Assembly: GCF_018390595.1 (NCBI RefSeq)
Contig: NZ_JAHBAV010000001.1
Coordinates: 1-64,000 of the forward strand
Source: Dietzia massiliensis
Lineage (GTDB): Bacteria; Actinomycetota; Actinomycetes; Mycobacteriales; Mycobacteriaceae
Reading direction: 5' to 3'
Length of the DNA: 64,000 nucleotides
Shown: in pieces, positions 49,241-61,600 of the stretch
Position numbering within the stretch: the first letter of the stretch is position 1
Layout: every line of letters starts with the position of its first letter
Program-made: the position numbers and the translations under genes
Notes under the pieces: generated by a model
What the model was told of the DNA's origin: nothing
Databases searched by the model: none
The model's input: only the letters and a program-made list of their open reading frames with translations

Positions 49241-49771
49241 TCACCGGGTGCGACGGCGCAGGGCCACCACGAAGGCGACGAGCGCCACCACGGCCAACAC
49301 CAGGGTCACCGCCGTGACGGTCCCCCACGGCGGGGTCGGCGCCGTGACCTTGTGCGCGAAAACCGCGGCGGAGGCGACGGGGTCGAACTCCTCCCACGCG
49401 TCGTCCTGGCCCGCCTCGAGCCGGTGCCGCGGGATCGTGTCGCTGGAGCTGCCGATGAAGGCGGGTGTGCGGACGAGGATCGTGCCCTCGTACTCCTCGT
49501 TGAGGAACGTCGCCACGTCGCGCGCGTCCGTGTAGACCGCCGCGGGGGCCTCCGTGTAGACGACCTTGAGGTCGAGGCCGCGATCCGCCGCCTCCTCGAC
49601 CACCGTCCGCAGACCCTCGACGAAGGGCTCCGGGGCCGACACCCCGTCGTCGGCGAGATCCGCGACGACCGCCGGGAAGTCCAGCCACTGCGGGACCTCG
49701 TCCTCGCCCAACGACGGGATCGGCCCGGCCTCACGGGCGAGCGTCACTACGTCATCGTCGGGGTTGTCCAC
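49241..49771 (-). CDS. Membrane-anchored protein, Rv1476-like
   Basis: A 176-residue protein with an N-terminal soluble domain and a C-terminal membrane helix (about 149-170, VTAVTLVLAVVALVAFVVAL) followed by RRRTR. The soluble domain has SLGEDEVPQWLDFPAVVADLADDGVSAPEPFVEGLRTVVEEA, conserved in the Rv1476 family. It lies between ripA and acn as in M. tuberculosis. Function unknown, but position suggests an envelope role. The start is the GTG at 49771; longer in-frame readings from upstream enter the acn promoter. Confidence 0.8.
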   Translation of the reverse strand: MDNPDDDVVTLAREAGPIPSLGEDEVPQWLDFPAVVADLADDGVSAPEPFVEGLRTVVEEAADRGLDLKVVYTEAPAAVYTDARDVATFLNEEYEGTILVRTPAFIGSSSDTIPRHRLEAGQDDAWEEFDPVASAAVFAHKVTAPTPPWGTVTAVTLVLAVVALVAFVVALRRRTR

Positions 49772-49865
49772 GCCCGATATGGTGCCATCTCGTCGTCGTC
49801 GCACCGAACCCACGCGCCGACGGCGCGACAACCGCAGTGCCGTTCCCACGTTCGGGCGTGCCGGG

Positions 49866-49894
49866 TTTATACAGAACGTCCGTACTGGTAAATT
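49866..49894 (+). promoter_or_regulatory. acn promoter
   Basis: A -35-like TTTATA (49866-49871) and a -10-like TAAATT (49889-49894) are separated by exactly 17 bases. The spacer is filled by the AcnR operator, about 130 bases before the acn start. Confidence 0.55.
49872..49887 (+). promoter_or_regulatory. AcnR operator
   Basis: CAGAACGTCCGTACTG fits the AcnR motif CAGNACnnncGTACTG described in Corynebacterium glutamicum at every fixed position, and is palindromic apart from its centre. It lies between the acn -35 and -10 boxes, where a bound repressor would block RNA polymerase. Confidence 0.8.
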
Positions 49895-50024
49895 GGGGGC
49901 CGCAGACGGATGGCAGGGTCCACAATGGACCGTGTGTCCGCCCCGGCGTCGCCGCCCGACACACACGAGGTGGCGGCTCCGGGAGGGATGACGAATCGAC
50001 ATAGACACCACGAGTGGAGCTGAC

Positions 50025-52826
<2,802 letters not shown>

Positions 52827-52842
52827 TCCCCTCACACATCGA

Positions 52843-52891
52843 CGGCGGTGCGCGGTACTCCCTGAATCGGGCGAGGAACTGCGCACCGCCG
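52843..52891. terminator. Inverted repeat between acn and acnR
   Basis: A perfect 11-bp inverted repeat (52843-52853 and 52881-52891) with a 27-base spacer follows the acn stop by 16 bases. It may end or attenuate acn transcription, so that acnR, which starts 28 bases beyond, is made at a lower level. Confidence 0.5.
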
Positions 52892-52918
52892 CGGTGTATC
52901 CGCGAGAAAGGTTGTGAG

Positions 52919-53488
52919 ATGCCCAGGGTCAGCCAGGACCACATGGACGCCCGACGCCGGCAGATCCTGTCCGGCGCCCGTGAGTGCTTTGCCGAGTACG
53001 GGTTCGAGGGGGCCACCGTGCGCCGGCTGGAGGAGGCCACCGGCATGAGCCGCGGCGCCATCTTCCACCACTTCGACGACAAGGACGCCCTCTTCCTCGC
53101 CCTGGCCCACGACGACGCCGCGGCGATGGCCGCCACGGTCGCCGAGCAGGGCCTCGTCCAGGTGATGAGGGAGATCCTCGCGGACCCCGACGAGTTCTCG
53201 TGGCTCGGCACGCGTCTGGAGATCGCCCGCCGAATCCGTACGGACCCGGAGTTCCGGGAACGGTGGACGGACCGGCAGGCGGAGGTGGACGCGGCGATCG
53301 TCGCTCGACTCCGCGAGCAGAAGGCCTCCGGTCGGATGCGCACTGACATCCCGGCCGACGTGCTGCGGGTCTACCTCGACATCATCCTCGACGGACTCAT
53401 CACGCACCTGGCCACCGGCCGCGGCACCGAGCACGTCAGCGAGATGCTGGACCTCGTGGAGGCGTCGCTGCGCACCGGTCAGGGGTGA
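52919..53488 (+). CDS. acnR: TetR-type repressor AcnR
   Basis: Repressor of aconitase, 189 residues. The N-terminal helix-turn-helix is GARECFAEYGFEGATVRRLEEATGMSRGAIFHHFDDKDALFLAL (about 18-62), and a helical ligand domain follows. In C. glutamicum AcnR binds citrate-Mg and controls acn from the same downstream position. The perfect operator in the acn promoter supports the assignment here. The ATG has a GAAAGG site; 92 bases separate it from acn. Confidence 0.9.
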   Translation: MPRVSQDHMDARRRQILSGARECFAEYGFEGATVRRLEEATGMSRGAIFHHFDDKDALFLALAHDDAAAMAATVAEQGLVQVMREILADPDEFSWLGTRLEIARRIRTDPEFRERWTDRQAEVDAAIVARLREQKASGRMRTDIPADVLRVYLDIILDGLITHLATGRGTEHVSEMLDLVEASLRTGQG

Positions 53489-53505
53489 CAACGCGCGCCG
53501 GGGCG

Positions 53506-53511
53506 TACGTT
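53506..53511 (+). promoter_or_regulatory. Leaderless-type -10 box (TACGTT) of the aldo-keto reductase gene
   Basis: TACGTT, 7 bases before the ATG at 53519. Confidence 0.5.
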
Positions 53512-53518
53512 GTAGCGC

Positions 53519-54361
53519 ATGAGCACACCCCAGACGTACGTCCCGACGATCGAACTGAACGACGGGCGGTCGATCCCGCAACTCGGGTTCGGCACGTTCC
53601 AGGTCCCGCCCGCGGACACCGAGAAGGTGGTCACCGACGCCATCGAGGTCGGGTACCGGCACCTCGACACCGCGCAGATGTACGGCAACGAGGAGGGCGT
53701 GGGCCGGGCGGTGGCCGCCTCCGGGATACCGCGCGAGGAGTTCTGGATCACGACCAAGCTCAGCAACACCTTCCACGAGCGCACGGCCGCCCGTGAGGCC
53801 ACCGAGCGGTCGCTCGAGGCGCTCGGCGGCCGGATCGACCTGTACCTCGTCCACTGGCCGCTGGCCATGCACAACGATGTCGCGCGGGTCTGGGAGGCCA
53901 TGGAGGAGATCCGCTCCGACCTGCCCGTCGACTCGATCGGCGTCTCCAACTTCACGGAGGCGAACCTCGCCCGTCTCGCCGATGCCGGGCTGAGCACCCC
54001 GACGGTCAACCAGATCGAATCGAACCCCTACTTCGTCAACGACGAGCTCCGCGCCGCCTGCGTCGAGCGGGGCATCGCGGTGGAGGCGTGGAGCCCGCTC
54101 GCCCAGGGGTCGGTGTTCGGCGACCCGCAGCTCACCGCGCTGGCCGAGCAGGTCGGGCGCACCGTCTCCCAGGTGGTGTTGCGGTGGGTCCTGCAGCGCG
54201 GGGACATCGTGTTCCCGAAGTCCTCCAACCCCGCGCGGATGCAGGAGAACCTTGAGCTGTTCGACTTTGAGCTGACCGACGAGCAGATGGCCTCGGTCTC
54301 GGCGCTGCACAACGGCACGCGTTCCGGCCCGGACCCGGACGTCTTCGACTGGCGCGGCTGA
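53519..54361 (+). CDS. Aldo-keto reductase
   Basis: NADPH-dependent reductase of the AKR5-like group, close to 2,5-diketo-D-gluconate reductases. The 280 residues hold all catalytic tetrad members: Asp in GYRHLDTAQMYGNE, Tyr in the same motif, Lys in ITTKL, and His in YLVHWPL; the NADPH phosphate region is FPKSSNPARMQENLELFDF. Substrate not evident. It is a single-gene unit with a leaderless-type box. Confidence 0.93.
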   Translation: MSTPQTYVPTIELNDGRSIPQLGFGTFQVPPADTEKVVTDAIEVGYRHLDTAQMYGNEEGVGRAVAASGIPREEFWITTKLSNTFHERTAAREATERSLEALGGRIDLYLVHWPLAMHNDVARVWEAMEEIRSDLPVDSIGVSNFTEANLARLADAGLSTPTVNQIESNPYFVNDELRAACVERGIAVEAWSPLAQGSVFGDPQLTALAEQVGRTVSQVVLRWVLQRGDIVFPKSSNPARMQENLELFDFELTDEQMASVSALHNGTRSGPDPDVFDWRG

Positions 54362-54412
54362 ACCCTCACCGAATCCGCAGGCGAAGGCCGGCGGGATGTG
54401 GGCGACGGGCCC

Positions 54413-54418
54413 TAGAGT
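54413..54418 (+). promoter_or_regulatory. Leaderless-type -10 box (TAGAGT) of the MFS-PLP operon
   Basis: TAGAGT, 6 bases before the ATG at 54425. Confidence 0.5.
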
Positions 54419-54424
54419 CGGTCC

Positions 54425-55789
54425 ATGACCACCACCGACGTGCCCGACCGGGCGGAGCGCGACCGCGCCACCACGGCCCCGGTCCTGGCCTCGTACGCGG
54501 CGGGCAGCCTGGGTACGGGCGCGTTCGGCACGCTGCCCGGCCTGGTGCTGGCGTACTACCTCACCGACTCGATCGGGGTCGCCGCGGCGGTGGCGACGGT
54601 GCTCGTGCTGGTGCCCAAGGTCGTCGACGTGCTCGCCTATCCCCTCATCGGGGCGATCTCCGACCGCGCGTCGCACCGCACCGGCTACCGCACGGGCCTG
54701 ATGCTGTCCGGCGCCCTGGCGCTTCCGGTGCTGTTCGTCGCGACGTTCGCGGCGCCGACGGACTGGAGCACGGGCGCGGCGGGCGTGTGGGTGATGGGCT
54801 TCTTCCTGCTGGCCTCGCTCGCGTACTCGTGTTTCCAGGTGCCGTACCTCGCGCTGCCGGCCGAGCTCACCGAGGACGCCGCCGCCCGCGTGACGGTGTT
54901 GGCGTGGCGAGTGGCGGTGCTCGCCGCGGCGATCCTGCTCACCGGTAGTGGCGGCCCGGCGCTGCGGGACGCGGCCGGCGGCGGGGCGACGGGGTACGTG
55001 GTGATGGCCGCGGGCGTGGCCGCGCTGATGCTGGTGGGGATGCTGTGGTCGACGTTCGTGGCCGGCCGCCGCACGATCATGCGCGCCGACGCGCCCGCGG
55101 GCGGCCTCGCCCACGAGTACCGCGACGGCCTCGACGCGCTGCGGACCACCCGGCCGTTCCGGCTGCTGGTGGTGGTGTTCTGCCTGCAGGCGGTGGCCAC
55201 GGCGGTGATGCTCGCGGGCGGTCAGTACGTGGCGACGTACGTGCTGGGCGACGAGACCGCGTTGACGGGCCTGTTCCTGGCCCTCGTGGGGCCGGCGTTG
55301 CTGGTGATGCCGCTGTGGGCGCGGCTCGCGCACGCGCGGGGCAAGGTGCCGGCTCTCGCCGCGGCGACGGCCCTGTTCACGCTCGCCACCCTCCTGCTCG
55401 TCCCGGCCGGGTTCGCGCCGGGTGAGTGGGTGCACGTGCCGGTGGCGTTGGCGGGCGTCGCGTACGCGGGCATGCAGGCGCTACCGATGTCGATGCTGCC
55501 CGACTGCACCGACCTGGACCGCACCTTGGGGGGACGACGACGAAGTGGCGCCATGAGCGGCCTGTGGACGGCCTCCGAGACCGGCGCGATGGCGTTGGGG
55601 CCGGTGGTCGTCCTCGCCCTGCTGGCGGTCGGTGGTTTCCGGTCCGGCGGGGTGGCCGATCAGCCCGGGTCGGCGCACTGGGCGATCGTCCTGGCGTTCT
55701 CCCTGGTCCCCGCGGTCCTCGCGGCGACGAGCCTGCTGCTGATCCGGACCCTCGGCAGGTCCTATCCCCGATGGACGGAGCGCGCATGA
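54425..55789 (+). CDS. MFS transporter, MFS_2/GPH type
   Basis: Membrane transporter of 454 residues with about 12 helices. The pattern VPKVVDVLAYPLIGAISDRASHRTGYR places it in the MFS_2 group (glycoside-pentoside-hexuronide symporters, and lysolipid carriers such as MFSD2A in animals). Charged residues at helix 2 and the SDR loop suggest proton or sodium symport. Its stop overlaps the PLP lyase gene (ATGA), a strong sign that the substrate of one is handled by the other. No substrate can be named. Confidence 0.85.
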   Translation: MTTTDVPDRAERDRATTAPVLASYAAGSLGTGAFGTLPGLVLAYYLTDSIGVAAAVATVLVLVPKVVDVLAYPLIGAISDRASHRTGYRTGLMLSGALALPVLFVATFAAPTDWSTGAAGVWVMGFFLLASLAYSCFQVPYLALPAELTEDAAARVTVLAWRVAVLAAAILLTGSGGPALRDAAGGGATGYVVMAAGVAALMLVGMLWSTFVAGRRTIMRADAPAGGLAHEYRDGLDALRTTRPFRLLVVVFCLQAVATAVMLAGGQYVATYVLGDETALTGLFLALVGPALLVMPLWARLAHARGKVPALAAATALFTLATLLLVPAGFAPGEWVHVPVALAGVAYAGMQALPMSMLPDCTDLDRTLGGRRRSGAMSGLWTASETGAMALGPVVVLALLAVGGFRSGGVADQPGSAHWAIVLAFSLVPAVLAATSLLLIRTLGRSYPRWTERA

Positions 55790-57348
55790 CCCCCGATCCC
55801 CTGGCCCTCGAGATCGCCGACCGTGGGGAGCACGCCCTGGCCCGGTTGGCCGCGCTGCGGGCGCAGGATCCACCCACGATCGGTGGGCGGGTCATCAGTT
55901 ATGTCTACGACTCCGGGCTGGAGGAGCTCGACGAGCTGGCGACCCGCGCCGCCCGCTTGGCGCACGGGGTCAACGGCCTGGATCCCACGGTGTTCGCCTC
56001 GGTCGCCGAGATCCACGGCGGGATCGTCGACCGCGTCCGCGCGATCCTCGGTGGTGCGCCCGGCGGCGCTGCACGTGGTGGCGATGCGGCCGGTGGCGAT
56101 GCGGCCGACGGCGGTGAGGTCTACGGCAGCGTCACCTCCGGCGGGACCGAGAGCTGCATCCTCGCCTGTCTCGCCGCCCGCGAGGTCTCGGGCCGCGAGC
56201 CCGGAAGCGGTGGCACGATCGTCGCTCCCGTCACCGCGCACGCCGCGTTCCGCAAGGCCGCCCACCTGCTGGGACTGCGCTTCGTGGGCGTCGAGGTGGA
56301 CCCGTCGACGGGGCGGGTCACCGCGGAGGAGTTGCTCGCCGCGGTCGACGAGCACACCGTGCTGGTCGTGTGCTCGGCCCCGGCCTATCCGAACGGGGTG
56401 ATCGACCCGGTCGCCGAGGTCGCCGCCGGGCTCGAGGCACGCCAGGACCCGCGGATCGGGCTGCACGTCGACGCCTGCCTCGGAGGGCTGGTGCTGCCGT
56501 ACTGGCCCGCGGCCGGAGCTGCGCGGTGGGACCTGCGCGTGCCGCGCGTCACGAGCATCTCGGCGGATCTGCACAAGTACGGCTTCGCCCCCAAGGGCAC
56601 CTCGGTTCTGCTCAGCCGTGGCCGGGAGCGCCACCGCGCGTCCTGGTTCGCCACCGTCGCCTGGCCGGGCTACCCCGTGGTCAACCCGACGCTCGCCGGG
56701 TCGAAGCCCCTCGAACCCGCGGCCGCGGCGTGGACGGTGCTCGAGGCACTCGGCGACGACGGGCAGCGGGAACTCGTCGCCCGCACCGCCCGCGCCACCG
56801 ACCGCCTGGTCGAGGGGTTGTCCGCCATCGAGGGACTGCGTGTTCTCGATCGCGACCCGGGTCCACTCATCGCAGTCGCCACCGACGACACCGTCCCCGA
56901 TGGCCGACGCGTCCACCCCCACCTCTGGGCCGACGCCTGCGGTCGGAGGGGCATCTCCGTCCAGGCGCAGCCCGCCCACCGCCAGGAGCGGGGCGCCTTG
57001 TCGTCGTCGTCTCATCTCACCGTCACGCCGGTGACCGAACGGCTGGTCGACGACATCCTCCTGGTGGCGCGTGAGGCCGCCGACGAGGTACGCGGTCAGG
57101 GCGCGCCGACGCCTCCGGCCGCGTTCGGCGACGTCCTCGCCGCGCTGGACTCCGGCGCCCTCTCCCCCGGCGATCTGCTCGCGCTACCGGAGGACGACGT
57201 GCACGCCATGGTGTCGGGGGTCCTCGCGGACGCGCCCGGTGTCGGAGCGGGCGGCGGCATGGCTCCACTCATGGCGGCGGTCGAACGCCTCCCCGCCGAC
57301 GTCGGGGCCCGGCTCGTCCGCGCCTACCTCGCGGCCGTCATGGAGTGA
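55786..57348 (+). CDS. PLP-dependent lyase/decarboxylase (sphingosine-1-phosphate lyase-like)
   Basis: Fold type I PLP enzyme of the group II decarboxylase family, 520 residues. It shows GSVTSGGTESCILAC, cofactor-binding HVDACLGG (Asp), and the Schiff-base lysine in SADLHKYGFAPKG (K264), and a C-terminal extension from about 445. The segment resembles sphingosine-1-phosphate lyases more than glutamate decarboxylases, though the substrate is not determined. Internal ATG 55786 chosen because of a GGAG site; ATG 55771 is an in-frame alternative. Alanine/glycine repeat GGDAA near residue 95 may be slippage-prone. Confidence 0.82.
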   Translation: MTPDPLALEIADRGEHALARLAALRAQDPPTIGGRVISYVYDSGLEELDELATRAARLAHGVNGLDPTVFASVAEIHGGIVDRVRAILGGAPGGAARGGDAAGGDAADGGEVYGSVTSGGTESCILACLAAREVSGREPGSGGTIVAPVTAHAAFRKAAHLLGLRFVGVEVDPSTGRVTAEELLAAVDEHTVLVVCSAPAYPNGVIDPVAEVAAGLEARQDPRIGLHVDACLGGLVLPYWPAAGAARWDLRVPRVTSISADLHKYGFAPKGTSVLLSRGRERHRASWFATVAWPGYPVVNPTLAGSKPLEPAAAAWTVLEALGDDGQRELVARTARATDRLVEGLSAIEGLRVLDRDPGPLIAVATDDTVPDGRRVHPHLWADACGRRGISVQAQPAHRQERGALSSSSHLTVTPVTERLVDDILLVAREAADEVRGQGAPTPPAAFGDVLAALDSGALSPGDLLALPEDDVHAMVSGVLADAPGVGAGGGMAPLMAAVERLPADVGARLVRAYLAAVME

Positions 57349-57358
57349 GCAGACGAGA

Positions 57359-57389
57359 ACCGCCCCCCGACTCGAGGTCGAGGGGCGGT
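57359..57389. terminator. Bidirectional hairpin between PLP gene and small membrane protein gene
   Basis: 8-bp perfect stem (57359-57366 with 57382-57389) extended by an inner CGAC/GTCG pair after one mismatch, between two convergent genes. Confidence 0.65.
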
Positions 57390-57406
57390 GCGCCGTGCGG
57401 GGTGCG

Positions 57407-57754
57407 TCAGACGAAGACCGCGATCGCGACGTTGACGATGCCGAGCACGCCGGCGACGTGGGCCAGCGTCGCGGTGGTGCCCTGCGCGCGGGCCTCCTTG
57501 CGGACGCCGAGGATGGCCACCACCAGGATGGCGATCGCGATGACCAGCTTGATGCCGATCTTCATGTGGTTGACGTCGACGTCGTCCATCTCCCGCAGGC
57601 CCACCAGCAGCAGGCCGGTGACCACCTGCAGGATTGCGCCGTGCAGGATCGCCTTGTTGACGTGGGGCGCCTTGATGGTCGCCAGCCAGCCGCCGATGAT
57701 GCCCGCCAGGCCGATGAAGTGCAGGATGAGCACGATGTTGAAGACGATGTCCAT
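57407..57754 (-). CDS. Four-helix membrane protein of unknown function
   Basis: A 115-residue protein with four predicted membrane helices (about 4-26, 36-54, 63-82, 92-113). The first three residues of the mature protein and histidines HFIGL, HVNKAILHGA and HMKIG may bind metal or haem, but no known family motif was recognised. ATG at 57754. It is convergent to the PLP gene. Confidence 0.65.
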   Translation of the reverse strand: MDIVFNIVLILHFIGLAGIIGGWLATIKAPHVNKAILHGAILQVVTGLLLVGLREMDDVDVNHMKIGIKLVIAIAILVVAILGVRKEARAQGTTATLAHVAGVLGIVNVAIAVFV

Positions 57755-57886
57755 ACGGCGATTCTCTCAGGCCGGAGGGACATAAGGCCTGGTAAGGGTG
57801 GCCTATGTGACCGGCGAATCGACGGCGCGCCTCGGGCCGGGGATCGAACGGCGGGCGTTCGGCGGCGCCGGCCGGCTAGTACCGGG

Positions 57887-58321
57887 TCAGGTGTTCTCCT
57901 GTCGCGGCAGAACCACCACCGGACAATGGGAGTGCGGGACGACGTGCTGGCTCACCGACCCGAGCAACATCCCGGCGAAGCCCCCGCGCCCCCGTGATCC
58001 CACGACCACGAGCCGGGCATCTCGAGACGCCGCGACTATCGCCTCCGCCGGGTGGCCACGCATCACCGTCTGCTGCACCACCGCATCCGGACCGAGGGTC
58101 TCGCGCACCGTGTCGGCCAGTACCTGCCTCGCTTGCGCCTCGAGTTCCGTGGCCGACTCCCAGCCCGACATCGCGTACGGGCCGTACACGGGCGGGACGT
58201 CGAACACCGTCAAGGCGACCAACGGCGCCTCGACAGTGCGTGCATGGTTCGCCGCCCAGGTCAGGGCCCGGCGCGAATCTGGGCCACCGTCCACCCCGAC
58301 GACGACTGGTCCTGTGTCCAT
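57887..58321 (-). CDS. Universal stress protein (UspA family)
   Basis: Single UspA domain of 144 residues. The start is VVVGVDGGPDSRRALTWAANHA and the ATP-binding motif GSRGRGGFAGMLLGSVSQHVVPHSHCPVVVL is complete (GxxGxxxxxxxGSxS), so nucleotide binding is likely. I start it at the ATG at 58321, which has a strong AAGGAGGAG site; an in-frame ATG at 58381 would add 20 unrelated residues. A short upstream stretch precedes the divergent pglW. Confidence 0.88.
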   Translation of the reverse strand: MDTGPVVVGVDGGPDSRRALTWAANHARTVEAPLVALTVFDVPPVYGPYAMSGWESATELEAQARQVLADTVRETLGPDAVVQQTVMRGHPAEAIVAASRDARLVVVGSRGRGGFAGMLLGSVSQHVVPHSHCPVVVLPRQENT

Positions 58322-58609
58322 GAGCGCTCCTCCTTCGACGAGTTCGTCGACGGCGCTGGACATGTCGTGCACCGACGACACCTCTCACCGTAGTCGGGTT
58401 GCCCTGGCAGCGCGCAGTTACGCTCGTTCGACGATCTCCATGTACTCCTGGCTCCACAAGTCCTCCGTGCCGTCCGGCAGGATGATGACCCGCTCCCGAG
58501 TGCGCCTTGTTGGACTGATGTGAACGGGTTGCGCGTCTTGAAGCGTGGCTGTCGGAGTAGTGCACTAGGGTTTCTTTAGTCACACGCGCTATCAGGAGGT
58601 CGGTCAACG
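58322..58609. other. Intergenic region with island boundary and remnant reading frame
   Basis: 288 bases between the stress protein gene and pglW. On the minus strand 58418-58563 is open and ends RERVIILPDGTEDLWSQ...ERA before a TAA, but has no plausible start. It could be the 3' end of a lost gene. A -10-like TAGGGT lies at 58566-58571 and GC drops towards pglW. Confidence 0.5.
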
Positions 58610-61600
58610 GTGCGGCAGGACAGCGAGCGCTGGACCGAGGTTTCCCGGTCGGCTTTCGACCATGAAAAGCAGGGGCTGGCACTGCTGGCGGGCGCGGTTC
58701 CGGACTCGTCCCCGTACCGTGTGTGGGCCAACTTCGAGTTCCAGGACTCTCACGGGCAATGGCACGAGGTGGACGCCCTCGTGGTGGGCCAATCCCGGAT
58801 CCATCTGCTGGAGCTGAAGTCCTACCATGGCCGGCTCGGCGGGGATGAGCACCTGTGGGTGACCGAACGTCGCGGCCGGGTGGATCGCATGCGCTCCCCC
58901 ATGGTCGCCACCCGTCGCAAGGCCCAGCGCTTCAAGTCTCGGCTCGAAGAGGAGATCTCCAAGATCGCCCGGGACCCGGAGAACACACGAATGGTCCGCG
59001 AGGCGGCGGCGAAGTTCGGCAGGATCCCGTGGATCCAGGAAGCGGTGTTCCTCCACAACCCGGCCATCCGATCCTCGTTGCCCCCCGGTAAGGCGCACAA
59101 CATCTTCGGCGTGGACCCCGCCGATTTTCCCTTCGAGACCCTCGACACCGGTCTGCCACCGATCAGTGAGCGGATCCAGGAACCCTCCGGCGGCAGTCGC
59201 ATCAACGAGCTGCAGGAACTGGTCATCGCGGTGGCCATGCAGTCGATCGCTGGAATCGCGGTACGCGATCAGTACGCCGGTTCCTTCCTCCTGCACGACC
59301 GGTTGGACTCTCCCGATCCCCGGTTCCACGAGTGGGACGGCGAACACAAGGAGACAGGCGACCCGATCCGGGCACGAGTGCTCAACCTGGATTCGGTGGC
59401 TCACGAGGGCCAGCGGCTGAGCATGCGCAAGAACCTGCGCCGCGAGTACGAGTTGCTCGCAGGGCTGAACCATCAGCACATCGTTTCCCCGCGGAGCATG
59501 GAGACCCTCCGGGGTACTTCCGAGGAAGTCGTCGTCTACCCGGCGCTACCGGAATACCAGCCGCTGGACGTCGCTCTGCCGGGTGCCCGACTGTCTGCTG
59601 CCGAGCGGGCCGAGATCGTCCACCAGGTGGCCAGCGCCGTGCTCTACGCCCACCAGCATCAGGTGGTTCACCGCGGGCTGGACCCCGCCACAGTCCTGCT
59701 TAACGTGGAGCGTGTGTCCTCCCTTCCGGTGGACCGCCCCGGGCGGATCGAGGTCAAGGTCGACGGCTGGTCACGGGCCGGAACGACGGAAGCGTCCGGC
59801 ACGGTCCTGGGGGCCACGGGGTCGGCTGTGACCAGCGTCAGCGTCGACGACGCAACAGCGGTGTTTCAGGCACCCGAGGCCTCGGGGATGCACACGCCGG
59901 ACCGGCTCGCTGCTGACTTGTTCTCGTTGGGCGCGGTGGCGTACTACGTCCTCACCGGCGCGGAGCCGGCCTCAGACCGATCCGACCTGCTCGATCGCCT
60001 CGAGCGCGACCGGGGTCTGGACGTAACCGCGGTGACCAACGAATTCGACCAACACCTCCGAGATCTGGTCAAGACGGCCACCGCGCCCGTGGTCTCTGAT
60101 CGGATCAAGAGTTTCCTGCCCACCAGCGCGACGCCCGGAGACACTCCGGTGCGCGTGTTCGTCGAGAAGTGGGACTCGGCAGCGGGCCAGGACGACACCC
60201 GCGCATCGAGCCCGCAGATGGATGCTGCGGCTCCGATGATCGACGGCAAGATCGCCGACCGGTTTGTGGTGAAGCAGGTCCTCGGCTCCGGCTCGACGGC
60301 ACTGGGAATCCTGGTCGAGGACACGGACGACCCGGACGGTCCCCCGAAGGTGCTCAAGGTGGGGCGTGACGACCAGGCAGCCGCTCGTCTGCGTGGGGAA
60401 GCGGAGGTACTGCGCTCGCTGGCCAAGGGACTGCCAGCCAAGTACTCGAAGCTGTTCGTGTCGCTATTGGCAGACCCCATGGTGGTCCACAACAACCGTA
60501 CCTGCCTGGTGCTGTCCAGCTGCGGCACAGTCACCCTGGCCGGTGCACTCCAGTTGGGTCCGGTCGCCCAGAGCAGGTTCTGGAAGTTCGCCGCCAATCT
60601 GGCGGACATGCTAGTGGCCCTGGAGGCGGCGGGCGTGGCCCACCGGGACATCAAGCCCTCCAACCTCGGAATACGACGGCCGGGCAAGAACGCGCACCTG
60701 GCGTTGTTCGACTTCTCCGCCTCCCGCGAGTCCCTGCACCACACCGAAGTGGGGACGGGCGCGTACAGGGATCCGTTCCTTGGCCGCCACGGGCGTCGCA
60801 CCGCGGACTCGGCGGCCGAGCGGTACGCCGCGGGAGTGGTGCTCTTCGAGATGGCCACGGGGAGTACCCCGACGTATGGGGACGGACTCACGGACCCGTC
60901 CCTGACGGACGGCCGGGTGGCCATCGACCAGGACACCTTCCCCGCTGAGTGGAGCGACGAGGTCGTGGACGCCATGACGGCGATCTTCCACCGGCTCCTC
61001 GACGGCGACGTGCGCAGCCGCTACGGCTCCGCAGAGGAGTTCCGTGACGCGCTCGCTACGGCGACTTCCCTGTACGGCGGCGATCAAGAGCGTTCCCCCC
61101 GTCATGCCTCTCCCACTACAGAAGCTACTAATGCGACGGTGATCGGCAGGGACGTCACTGCGCGAAGGGGCGACACACTGACCGCCACGACTGTCGCGCT
61201 CCCGGGGATGGGGCAGCTTGCCGACGAGTTGCTGGCGCAATCGGGGAGCTCCCGCACATCCGACTACAAGCTGGTCCGGGCGATCCTCGGACTCGCAGAT
61301 GACTCACCAGCAGATCCCTTCCAGGCGATGTCGGCGTTCGCGGAGACATTGCGGGTGACGCAGGGCCGGATTCCGCAGATCACCGGCAAGTTCCCGGACT
61401 TGTGGAAGTCCTCTCCCCTTCTGCGGGACTCATTCGAAGCGATTTGCGGAGCCATCCACAGCGAGATTGTTCGGCGGGGAGGGGTCGCCAGTATCCGTCA
61501 GCTCGCCGCCGCTCTGGAGCAGCTCCTGGGCTCCGACCCCAGCCGTAGCCGCGAGGATTTCGAGCGACTGCGGCTGGGCATTTTGCGCATGTTCGATCTC

